Origin: Bacteroidota bacterium
Lineage (GTDB): Bacteria; Bacteroidota; Ignavibacteria; Ignavibacteriales; Ignavibacteriaceae
Assembly (NCBI GenBank): GCA_022564295.1
Contig: JADFLR010000015.1
Coordinates: 21,693-85,692 of the forward strand
Reading direction: 5' to 3'
DNA: 64,000 bases
Both the position numbers and the translations under genes were made by a program. A model generated the notes under the pieces. That model saw only the letters and a program-made list of their open reading frames with translations. It was not told the origin of the DNA and made no database searches. Of the stretch, positions 40,401-47,865 are shown piece after piece (the stretch's first letter is position 1; every line of letters starts with the position of its first letter).

Positions 40401-42573
40401 CGCCTGTCCACGAAATCTCCATCACATCTCCGGCATACCAAACTGACCCGGGAGCAGGTAATGTAAACACGAACGGTCCAGCCATCATATTTGAATTCGA
40501 AATTTCATACCTGGATTGTTCAACTGAACTGAAGTTAGCGAATCGGAATACGCTTTCGGTGTCGTTAGCACCTCCTCCGGCGTTCTTGCTCAAGGTAAAA
40601 AATTCAACGGGATCAGACTGAGTTTCCGATCGTATTCCGTCCGGTGAGTCTGAAACAATTGGTCCGCTCCATCCACCATTGTATTCGAAGAGTGGTGTCG
40701 AGCGTAATCTCGAACCACCCGATAGATCTGTGCTATTTCCTTTGGGTACGTTTACACTATAGGTGGTATAATCAGTAGTCTTTCCTAAATTTAATCCAAA
40801 TTCATTTAGTGCCGACCCTGTCAGCTCGCCGAACCATGAATTATCCGTATCAGTCGTACCCATTGCCAGCAAAACGTTGCGCACTCCTAAGTTATTTTCG
40901 TACAAGTCGTGCAATGTGTTGGATACAATATTGACTGCGTCGCTTGTTCGCTCAATTGTAATGCATACAAGCGTATCGCACGTTACACACAAATTATCGG
41001 TAAAGGAAATACGAATGCACAACCGTATTGTGTCCGGACAGCACCAAAGAGTTGAAGCCGGTGGAAACCCTGTTTGCATATTCAATTCTGCACCCATTGA
41101 TAAGTCACTTCCGTCCGTGGATGTAGATAACCACGTAACCTCTCGGCTGCATTGGCTTAGCCCCGGTAACGTTGTAAACACCGGGGCGTCAAAACCAGGT
41201 ATATTATCTGCCGCACAGAAGTTGCCCCACTGCTCGCTCTCCTTAACGCAGGTATTGCAATCTGGATTGCCGCGAATGACAGAGAAGTAAACCAGCTCAG
41301 CAGTAACTTTTATGATCGGATTTGGACCGGCAGTAATGTTAGTTGTTAAAAAACCGGTTGAGTCATAAGAAAAGAGATCCACTTCCCGTGTGAAGCCACC
41401 GCAGCAGGTGCAAGCTGGAAGTTCATTTACATATTCTGTGGTCTTGGAATCGTGGTCATCGGGGTTACCCTGATCCCGCATTGAAACGCGGAACTTGAGT
41501 GGGGGGAGGATAGCGTCGGTGTAACAAACGGTTCCCGTTATCGTCATTTGATCGCCGTATAGGAGGTCGACTGGAAGTAATGGGAAAACGTTGGTAACCG
41601 TACCGGGGGGATCCACTCCCAGCAGGTAAACCTCTCCAACACTTCCTATCCCATTGGGAGGATCGGGAGCCATGTTGTTGCTAACCCAAACTATGAAGTC
41701 ATAACAAATGCCAACGCTATCACTGCACGTTACCTTAACCGAATCGATCGTGGGAGTATACTCTACACCAACAGAAAAACTCCACACATCACTTTCACCT
41801 AACTTATTTCCTGAGGGATCGTACGCTATAACTTGCCATGCGTACTTTCCTTCTAAAAATTCTATGGCAGAGACAGGAATCTGGAACACTGTAGTATTTA
41901 TATTACCTTGTTCAAACACGATAAGATTATTTCGCATTGCAATGTATGGATCTTCACGATCGTTTATCTGAACTATCTCTATTTTATAATTGACACCAGT
42001 GCCAGGTGTTACAGCATGCATCCAGGTAAACACCGGAGTTTTATTCACTAAAGTAGCTCCATTATATGGTGCAATGAGTTCTGGTGCCGCCATCATCTCA
42101 ATAGTTTGATCCATGCAATCATCACCAATATCAATATTGTTACTCATCAGCCGGACGTAAACGCAATACGTATAATCCCCTGCAGGAAATACGCCCGTTC
42201 TCATTATGCCATCTTTATATCTCGGATCTGAACTTATATAATCAATCTCCGGATTTAACCACGAGTAGTCTGCACCAGTAAATGTTCTTAATCCGGGGAG
42301 TAATTGAAATGCAGTGGAAGTTCCGTTTGCTATCGGACCATCTTCTCTTTCCTCTAGTGTGGCATATAAATAAGCCAATAGTGTGTCCTGTGTTGTATTA
42401 ATTATAGTTAAATTCCAGAGACTTTCCATATAAAGTTGATTATATGGAGCAGGCTTAAGATTAACCTCAACTTGAGCAAATACTTGATTTATGAATAGAG
42501 TTTGAACTACTAAAACACAGAAAACCAGGAAGGATTTGTACCACTTTATCTTATGTAAAAATTTTGTTTGCAT
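37414..42573 (-). CDS. Giant exported Cys-rich modular surface protein (paralogue 2)
   Basis: Exported protein of 1719 residues with a signal peptide (about 1-33, ending INQVFAQ), TANFOR-like and Fn3-like N-terminal domains. Module B lies at about 391-544 and 1119-1279; module A at about 1004-1112, 1384-1491 and 1594-1716. Two Kre9/KNH-like beta domains (about 698-798 and 898-1001: GDVMEISWTGGLPSW, AQVTITWTGTVPSD) alternate with two copies of a SIDAPDSVC / SIAAPDTVC module. No LamG or jelly-roll domain and no T9SS sorting domain. Cysteines are numerous and mostly paired within modules, suggesting disulfides outside the cell. Lies between the barrel gene and its own paralogue on the same strand; likely surface or matrix protein, function unknown. 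Confidence 0.87.
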   Translation of the reverse strand: MQTKFLHKIKWYKSFLVFCVLVVQTLFINQVFAQVEVNLKPAPYNQLYMESLWNLTIINTTQDTLLAYLYATLEEREDGPIANGTSTAFQLLPGLRTFTGADYSWLNPEIDYISSDPRYKDGIMRTGVFPAGDYTYCVYVRLMSNNIDIGDDCMDQTIEMMAAPELIAPYNGATLVNKTPVFTWMHAVTPGTGVNYKIEIVQINDREDPYIAMRNNLIVFEQGNINTTVFQIPVSAIEFLEGKYAWQVIAYDPSGNKLGESDVWSFSVGVEYTPTIDSVKVTCSDSVGICYDFIVWVSNNMAPDPPNGIGSVGEVYLLGVDPPGTVTNVFPLLPVDLLYGDQMTITGTVCYTDAILPPLKFRVSMRDQGNPDDHDSKTTEYVNELPACTCCGGFTREVDLFSYDSTGFLTTNITAGPNPIIKVTAELVYFSVIRGNPDCNTCVKESEQWGNFCAADNIPGFDAPVFTTLPGLSQCSREVTWLSTSTDGSDLSMGAELNMQTGFPPASTLWCCPDTIRLCIRISFTDNLCVTCDTLVCITIERTSDAVNIVSNTLHDLYENNLGVRNVLLAMGTTDTDNSWFGELTGSALNEFGLNLGKTTDYTTYSVNVPKGNSTDLSGGSRLRSTPLFEYNGGWSGPIVSDSPDGIRSETQSDPVEFFTLSKNAGGGANDTESVFRFANFSSVEQSRYEISNSNMMAGPFVFTLPAPGSVWYAGDVMEISWTGGLPSWLVNLNLQKLTPTWRNVNPPIAIEHNNSVQTIFWTIPSTLPFDEDCEFNLYIYNKDNPKEEYTYGPKVCIYAVLDTCSIDAPDSVCMGAYDRLIIDNIIANGFPGSGSYSWELIPDPVNQSPSVCPGGAGTFDIPLGFISISSFIVTPPCRYILRVSRGGCTADTYVDVVSCPCDYIITGGPQTGDTLCAGAQVTITWTGTVPSDYVNLSLIRISNWTTYQQFAPNIPNTGSYDWVIPSDIPCNPMEEWQFYVEDVNKSCWYYGPKFFIKCCVVDTCNCKGSSWGENTIQNITQLNSPILLMNPDTQDTLECNQTYTINSTYNCQPPDCNVPVKYTLVGPITANGNVPFSFTPVQSGTYTLTLFGWCGTEELCDSIVVEFLVECISPDGECCDEFDINVTQDEITDLGGGIYQIIPELIAGPNKITKISATLEYVHVSYNDPECEVCADNSDQFGNLSVDPGQVFTEGGTTLTPALTGPPNLDINWSREVIWQDWGDDGSVDLTGGFSPEIQLKFPPPSPISCCVQTIEFCIRYEFTDENCVTCDTLICYEIVPPDDTCSIAAPDTVCLDSLNNLTIDNIVLSGFPGNGPYTWQLTSGQTGCPDYAGNFSASPGFISISNSGITPPCTYTITVSNDSCTATRDITVIRCTPSGTCQCSTWDSTKVTFDATTIKVWDDGTVTGVIAPQTITITPNLKCVPEDCPPEYDWRYTGPTSGWGTSIPIEITPTKAGTYTVTVLGWCGTMWCDSVRIFVEVDSAATQPCVTVLQASVICLEPQGQNKRYRFTFELNNLTGQQCNLQIVPQIPSSGNISGVSPLSLPPGTTVVTGQLSDWVPANDPFCLRIICRQGTKMCEIVYCLPLPPCDSLCECGEWTDPSQVDYELSGVGPPTTGFATCGETVKDIPFGTTINIDIFIGDFICTGTGSCIAEYVWRILDPEGNLIETGNGKNINAAFRASMTGDYTLIIQPICGSEECPPCVITFDVLKRGLPR
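41291..41778. repeat. Near-identical tract shared with the paralogue (second copy)
   Basis: Partner of 35632-36119; one mismatch over 488 bp. Confidence 0.85.
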
Positions 42574-42643
42574 TGTGATTCAACTCCTATATTATTTCTA
42601 AGTACTTTAATTATAAATTACAGCATCGAATACTGAATAAATG

Positions 42644-42893
42644 ATAGCTCATGTTACGCAGTATCTGTTTTTGACTTGCCACGCCCTTCCCGTCTTGGCT
42701 CGGTCAAGCCGAGACAGATAGGGCGTGGATTAAAAAAGCCTCAAAGTTCTGGACTTTAGTCCAAAAAACAAATCAGATGGGCTAAAGCCCGGTTTTCGTG
42801 TTGTCTTCTTGCCACGCCTTACTCGTCTCGCTCCGCTCGCCGGAGCGGAAAAGTCGTGGCAATTCACAAATCTTATTGCGTAACGTGAGTTAT
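42644..42893. repeat. Non-coding element with GTTACGCA-type terminal inverted repeats
   Basis: A 250-bp stretch fills most of the 369-bp gap between the barrel gene and the first giant gene. The ends are imperfect 20-base inverted repeats (ATAGCTCATGTTACGCAGTA at 42644-42663 and TATTGCGTAACGTGAGTTAT at 42874-42893; 17 of 20 pair). Inside are paired words TTGCCACGCC / GGGCGTGG, GGACTTTAGTCC, GGGCTAAAGCCC and GTCGTGGCAATT. The inner words resemble those in the GTCAACTT-type elements although the ends differ. No open frame. Confidence 0.65.
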
Positions 42894-42942
42894 AACTTAA
42901 TTACTACAATGTGTTATATTGATTTCATTTCAATTACCTTTT

Positions 42943-45786
42943 TCAAAAACTAAAACTTTTTGAGATACCAGCTCTAAGAATAATTTCATCTCTATCACCG
43001 TAAACAAAAACATCTTCCGTGTAAAAATTTTGCTGCAGAGTTAAGCGCAGGTTCCCAAACTCCCAAACCGGTACACTTGAAGTAAAATAGATCCCGGTTT
43101 TTTTGTTCTTTTCAGATTCCCTCGAGTAGTTCACACCAATTGAATTTCTCCAAACATTAAAAAATGTATAGCCGGTTGAAAAATCCAGGATAACAGTTGT
43201 GTTACTTCCCGGGCTAAAATTTATAAAACCAAATGTTGCTGTTAACGAAAGCGGGAAAGTGAATGTAACATTTTCGCTTACGGTAAAATTGAAAATTGAA
43301 AAATCATTTGTTTTAATATTAGATGAACTGCTTTGAATTGTAATCACAAAGGTGGTTGAGCTGGTTAAATACTCTTCGATTACGTTCAGACCGGTCATAA
43401 GTGAAAATACGTGTGCAGTGTTTTCCACTTTTAGAGAATCTGCCTGCAGATCATTCGAAACAAAGTTTGGGCGATAATCAATAATCAGATAAGGTGCATC
43501 CTTGAATCTCATCTTGATGTTAAACCCATATTTTAAATAAGTTGATGTTGACGAGCTTTGTGATATTAAATTGTTTTGTTCTCTTGCCATCTGAAAAGAA
43601 AAACTTATTACCCTGTTAAATAACAACTGATTGAATTTAATCTTAAAACCTTCTACATCTCTTCTTATTCCCGGGGCACCAAGTGATACATAGCCCGGTC
43701 CCACCATTTTATACGAGCCCTTAAGCTTAGTATCAGTATCCTTAATATCCAGGGTTGAAAATATTTCATAAGAATAATCTGCCTGGCTGCTCATCCTGGG
43801 GTTGGCTAACTTTTTAAGAAATTCAGGAATATCATCGCTTACCAATGCGGGGCTGTTAACATCCCGTGTTAACATCGAAGCAGCAACTTCGCCGCCCAAA
43901 ACAAACAGATCATCAAATAAGTTTAGTGATGCATCGGTGCCTATAATGATATTTTCTTTTGGAGTAAGATGAGCCGGTATGTTGTTTGCGCTTAGAGAAT
44001 TAGGGTCGTCCCATGCTTTCATCATAGTAAGATGGAGGTGTGTGCCATCTTTTGAACCGCCGCCAATACTACCGGCAAGTAAATTTCGTTTGAATGACGA
44101 TCCGGGTATTGCATCCAGGTTATTCCATCCTGTAAAGGCAATGTAAAACCAGCCGGGATTGTATTCAAAATCTAATCCTGTAACTTTTGCACCACTGAGA
44201 GTATATTTAGTGTACTGCGGATAATTCACACCAATGCCAAAAGTATTGAATGATGAAAGGAAACCTTGTAAACCACTTAAAACTTGTTGAGGTTTTTCTC
44301 GTAAACTTTCTATTTCTGAAATTGCATCGTTAATTTCTTGTGTTAACTCCTCAATCTCCTCTGTTAACTCCTCAATCTCTTCAGGTAAAAGTTCCTCTAT
44401 TTTCTCTTCAAGCTCTCTTCGTTTTTCGGTTAAATTCCTTTCTAATTCACTCCTTAATTCTCTTGCTGCTTCCTCGCCCATTCTTCTAAATTGGTTTGGA
44501 TCCAGCAGAAATGCTAAACTATTTATGTTCTGCCTTCCTTTTTGCTGCTGGGTACTGTAATAAAAATTTGCGGAGAGTGGTATGCCGTAAATAATTATTG
44601 TCGGATTAATTCTCAGGTTTAAATAATTTCTCGGTATTTGCGATCCTATCCCTTGAAGATTTGAATATTGATAATCTGCACTATAGGAACCTCGAAATTG
44701 AAAAGGTGGAATTTCATCGGGAGGTTCGATTAACGGCAAATAATTTTTTTGCAGAAATTGTCCGGGCTCAACCAGACTACTTCCTAATGAAGCATAATGA
44801 TTTTTATATGAAAGTCCGTAGATGCTGCTTTCTAAAATTTTTCCACTAGTTTCAAAATTTGCAGCGGGATAATTTGCATTAAATGAAACTTCTGGCTCTT
44901 CAGGTACAGTGCTTTGCAGTAATTCTTTCTCAAGTTCTTTTTTTATTTTCTTGTTTCGCTCGTAAATATTTTCAGTAACACTTTCATATTTAAATTCCCA
45001 GATTTCACTTTGTACCAGAAGAATATCATCGACATAAGTCCGTATCATCCAGGCATAATGCTGCCCGGATGTCGGCGGTCTTGCACCAACCGGGTATTGA
45101 AAAAGATTTCCTCTTATACCTGATTGCACAAACCAGGGCGGATTAGATATAATCGCATACTCCGGGGTTTGCCTTTCTAATATCCACACCATAAATAATT
45201 CATAGGTTACATTACTGCCAGGCGGCAATGGGGCTGATGCAAGCCAATTGAATACGGGAAAGATATCAAGAACGGTTTCGCCATCCATTGGTGAAAGCAA
45301 ATCAGCCTGGGTTAAAGTGAGTACCTCAATTTCAGTACAAGCGGAACCTAATAATTTATTTGTGGAAGATGAAAAGACATCAATACAAATATCATATAGC
45401 CCGTTAGGAAGTGTACCGATACGTTCCAATGTTCTTTTTACTGCATCTGAGTTTTTTGATAAATCAACTGGAGTTACATCAGAAGAAGAAACGATTTTTA
45501 CTCCTTGCGGTAAAAAGAAAACGGAGGTTGTTCCCTCAACAAGCAGTTCATTGCTCTCAAGGTCTTCAATGGTGCCGTACAAATAAACATTCTCAGGATC
45601 GGAGGAATTTATTAGTGTTATCTCCCACATACCTTCAATTAAGAAATTGTATGGCGGCAGCAGCGGAATGATTACCTGAACCTGCTGAGCAAATATTTGA
45701 TTTGAAAAAACTATTTGAATGATTGGAAGACTTAAAACTAAGAATTGTTTATACAACTTAATTTTTTCAGGAAATATAGATTGCAT
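42943..45786 (-). CDS. Outer-membrane beta-barrel protein with TANFOR-like N-terminus and coiled coil
   Basis: 947 residues. A signal peptide (about 1-34, NQIFAQ) is followed by a TANFOR-like domain (about 35-165, LPPYNFLIEGMWEITLIN) and an Fn3-like domain (about 170-285, YAWMIRTYVDD), the same start as the two giant proteins downstream. From about 300 the protein has beta strands typical of an outer-membrane barrel, ending in SKSFSF. A strongly charged coiled coil (about 425-500, EEIEELTEEIEELTQEIND) interrupts the strands. The segment GPGYVSLGAPGIRRDVEG (about 694) is duplicated as a fragment at 37076. Likely an outer-membrane anchor or channel partner of the giant proteins; this is inference from shared modules and gene order. 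Confidence 0.82.
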   Translation of the reverse strand: MQSIFPEKIKLYKQFLVLSLPIIQIVFSNQIFAQQVQVIIPLLPPYNFLIEGMWEITLINSSDPENVYLYGTIEDLESNELLVEGTTSVFFLPQGVKIVSSSDVTPVDLSKNSDAVKRTLERIGTLPNGLYDICIDVFSSSTNKLLGSACTEIEVLTLTQADLLSPMDGETVLDIFPVFNWLASAPLPPGSNVTYELFMVWILERQTPEYAIISNPPWFVQSGIRGNLFQYPVGARPPTSGQHYAWMIRTYVDDILLVQSEIWEFKYESVTENIYERNKKIKKELEKELLQSTVPEEPEVSFNANYPAANFETSGKILESSIYGLSYKNHYASLGSSLVEPGQFLQKNYLPLIEPPDEIPPFQFRGSYSADYQYSNLQGIGSQIPRNYLNLRINPTIIIYGIPLSANFYYSTQQQKGRQNINSLAFLLDPNQFRRMGEEAARELRSELERNLTEKRRELEEKIEELLPEEIEELTEEIEELTQEINDAISEIESLREKPQQVLSGLQGFLSSFNTFGIGVNYPQYTKYTLSGAKVTGLDFEYNPGWFYIAFTGWNNLDAIPGSSFKRNLLAGSIGGGSKDGTHLHLTMMKAWDDPNSLSANNIPAHLTPKENIIIGTDASLNLFDDLFVLGGEVAASMLTRDVNSPALVSDDIPEFLKKLANPRMSSQADYSYEIFSTLDIKDTDTKLKGSYKMVGPGYVSLGAPGIRRDVEGFKIKFNQLLFNRVISFSFQMAREQNNLISQSSSTSTYLKYGFNIKMRFKDAPYLIIDYRPNFVSNDLQADSLKVENTAHVFSLMTGLNVIEEYLTSSTTFVITIQSSSSNIKTNDFSIFNFTVSENVTFTFPLSLTATFGFINFSPGSNTTVILDFSTGYTFFNVWRNSIGVNYSRESEKNKKTGIYFTSSVPVWEFGNLRLTLQQNFYTEDVFVYGDRDEIILRAGISKSFSF

Positions 45787-46136
45787 ATAGATTTAAAGCC
45801 CTCTCATGATTCTCGATCTTTTAATAATTATTTCAATATTAAATAACGAAACAATGAAAACTTTTTATCTGAGTTCTACGCCTTGGGGGAAGCACAATAT
45901 TCCGGAAAGAATTAAGAGAACGTTAACCTATACGTTTCTCTCAGGGTGTAGATGCAACTCTGTTCAATTGAGTAAATAATGAATCAGAGTCTAATATCAA
46001 ATGTAAGATGCAAAATAATTTTAATAGAACAAAGTAAAATAAAGTTGTTATATAGCTAAGGTTCATGGTTGTAAGTAAAATTTAAAGACTCCTACTCATT
46101 AAAACCTGTCCTCCGTATCCCGGCATTGTCGTATAT
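45787..46136. other. Intergenic region, nothing recognised
   Basis: About 350 bp upstream of the barrel gene. It probably contains the promoter for the barrel-giant-giant run. An interrupted inverted repeat (AGAGAACGT ... ACGTTTCTCT, near 45918-45942) is the only structure I see. Confidence 0.4.
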
Positions 46137-46349
46137 GCGTCAACTTAATTGCCCCGACTTTTAAGTCGGGGAATTTGTAAGCCCAAGTAAATTAAGGCTT
46201 TAGCCACATTTCATCCTAAAATTTTGGCTGAAGCCAATACTCGGGTTGTTAATTTAGCCCACGACCTAAAGGTCGTGGCAATTCAATCCCGACTCAGACT
46301 GGATACTTTTTCTTAGTCTGTTATGATGAAATATTCATTAAGTTGACGC
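46137..46349. repeat. Non-coding element with GCGTCAACTTAAT terminal inverted repeats
   Basis: A 213-bp element with perfect 13-base ends GCGTCAACTTAAT (46137-46149) and ATTAAGTTGACGC (46337-46349). Inner hairpins are CCCCGACTT/AAGTCGGGG and CACGACCTAAAGGTCGTG, with GGCTTTAGCC and GGCTGAAGCC words. No coding potential and no visible target-site duplication. The ends and first hairpin match the element at 28727-29092, in the opposite orientation. Confidence 0.75.
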
Positions 46350-46398
46350 CAATTCGCCAGGGCGGGATTTCAGTCCCACTAAGCCGAATTCAAATTTT

Positions 46399-47730
46399 TT
46401 ATTTTAAAATCATCATCTTCTTAGTCTCAATATATCCTTCCGTTTTTAATTGATAGAAATAAATCCCGCTTGGTAAATCTCCGCCAATGGCGGATACATT
46501 AAATTCAACTTCGTATTCGCCGGGTGGTTTCTCTTCGTTAACCAAAGTTGCAACTTCTTTTCCTAAAACATCATAAACAACAAGCGTTGTTCTCAAGTCC
46601 AAGCTTGAGACTACATTTGGAATTGTAAATTTTATTTTTGTTATTGGATTAAACGGATTTGGATAATTCTGAAATAGTTTGAAAGATTTGAGAATTGCAT
46701 CATCATAATCACTAATAGCATCAACTATTGGTGGTTTGTATTTTAAAATTGCTCCTTGCTTACCAACTGCAAAACCATGAAGAGAATCAGGAAAAATAAC
46801 ATCAAATATAAAAGAACTATCAGGTGTAGGAATTTGAATCCACGTTGCACCTGCATCTAAACTATATATGAATTTTTGTTGGGAAGCTAGCGTAGTCCAG
46901 GCTTCATTTTCAGTACGAAAATCTAAGGTTAACCCAAAGCCCGGCATACCAATATCCTCATACTCCCAAAATGATCCTCCGTCCGAGGTACGAATCACTC
47001 CAACCCCAAAAATCTCACGGTCTCCACCAATACCGATAACATTCAATGAATCAAATATATGGACTTGATTTATTGGATCCGGTGGCGCATCTGACGGATC
47101 AATTGCAAACCAATTATCGCCACCATTAGTTGTACTCCAAACTACACCGGCACCGTCAATCCAACCTCCACAAGCGTATCCGTATTGAGAGTTATAAAAT
47201 GTAATATTTAATACCGGGAAAAATGCAAACAAAGAAGTATCTATTTCTGCTTGTACCCAACTCAATCCACCGTTAGTAGTTTTGACGAGAGCGTGCGGTG
47301 TGCCACCCATCCAGCCATTTAAAGAATCAAGAAAAAGTATGGTAGTCACAAATAGATTATCATCCTGATAGGATTCACTTGTCCAGCTTTGCCCTCCGTC
47401 AGCAGTTTTTAATAAAAGAGTACCGAATGGAACAATGGATGTATTCCACGAAGATGCCCAGCCAATATTTCTATTTAAAAAGAAAACATCAACAATACTG
47501 TTTTCGGTTTTACTGTTCTGAAATGCCCAATCAGTCCCACCGTTGGTGGTATGAATTATAGTACCGGAATCTCCAACAGCCCAACCATATAAACTATCAA
47601 CAAAATCAACCGATCTGAGAAATTTATTTGTGGGACTTTCTACACTTTCCCATGTTCCTTGAGAGTAAAGACTTATGTGAAACATTTGAAAAGCAAATAT
47701 GAAAATTATGTAACGAATTTTTCTATTCAT
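46399..47730 (-). CDS. T9SS-sorted beta-propeller (YCF48/BNR-like) protein
   Basis: Exported protein of 443 residues from the ATG at 47730; an earlier in-frame ATG at 47784 would add 18 residues before the signal peptide. The signal peptide (about 1-24, ending ISLYSQG) precedes a propeller of repeated units of the type VDSLYGWAVGDSGTIIHTTNGGTDW and LNGWMGGTPHALVKTTNGGLSW (about 25-345), as in YCF48-like and BNR proteins. A T9SS type A sorting domain closes the protein (LFQNYPNPFNPITKIKF ... TKKMMILK, about 358-443). It should be exported across the outer membrane and anchored to the surface or released. Ligand unknown. Confidence 0.88.
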   Translation of the reverse strand: MNRKIRYIIFIFAFQMFHISLYSQGTWESVESPTNKFLRSVDFVDSLYGWAVGDSGTIIHTTNGGTDWAFQNSKTENSIVDVFFLNRNIGWASSWNTSIVPFGTLLLKTADGGQSWTSESYQDDNLFVTTILFLDSLNGWMGGTPHALVKTTNGGLSWVQAEIDTSLFAFFPVLNITFYNSQYGYACGGWIDGAGVVWSTTNGGDNWFAIDPSDAPPDPINQVHIFDSLNVIGIGGDREIFGVGVIRTSDGGSFWEYEDIGMPGFGLTLDFRTENEAWTTLASQQKFIYSLDAGATWIQIPTPDSSFIFDVIFPDSLHGFAVGKQGAILKYKPPIVDAISDYDDAILKSFKLFQNYPNPFNPITKIKFTIPNVVSSLDLRTTLVVYDVLGKEVATLVNEEKPPGEYEVEFNVSAIGGDLPSGIYFYQLKTEGYIETKKMMILK

Positions 47731-47800
47731 TCTTATAAAAGTGAAATTATAAATTAAATTAGATGTACTGCTTAATAAATTCAACGTACTATTGTAGTGT

Positions 47801-47836
47801 AAAAAAAGTGCCAGTCACTTTTAAAGTAACTGGCAC
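47801..47836 (-). terminator. Terminator built from the GTGCCAGTCACTT hairpin
   Basis: A 13-base stem (GTGCCAGTCACTT / AAGTAACTGGCAC, one mismatch) with seven A on its left side, giving a U-run in minus-strand RNA 30 bp beyond the stop of the 1060-residue gene. A second small palindrome, ATAACAGCT / AGCTGTTAT, overlaps the stop codon at 47851-47869. Confidence 0.75.
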
Positions 47837-47865
47837 ACAATACATTCAGAATAACAGCTTAGCTG

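Noticed and set aside
47731..47784. N-terminal extension of the YCF48-like protein from the ATG at 47784
   Set aside because: It would put 18 residues ahead of a normal signal peptide that starts at 47730.
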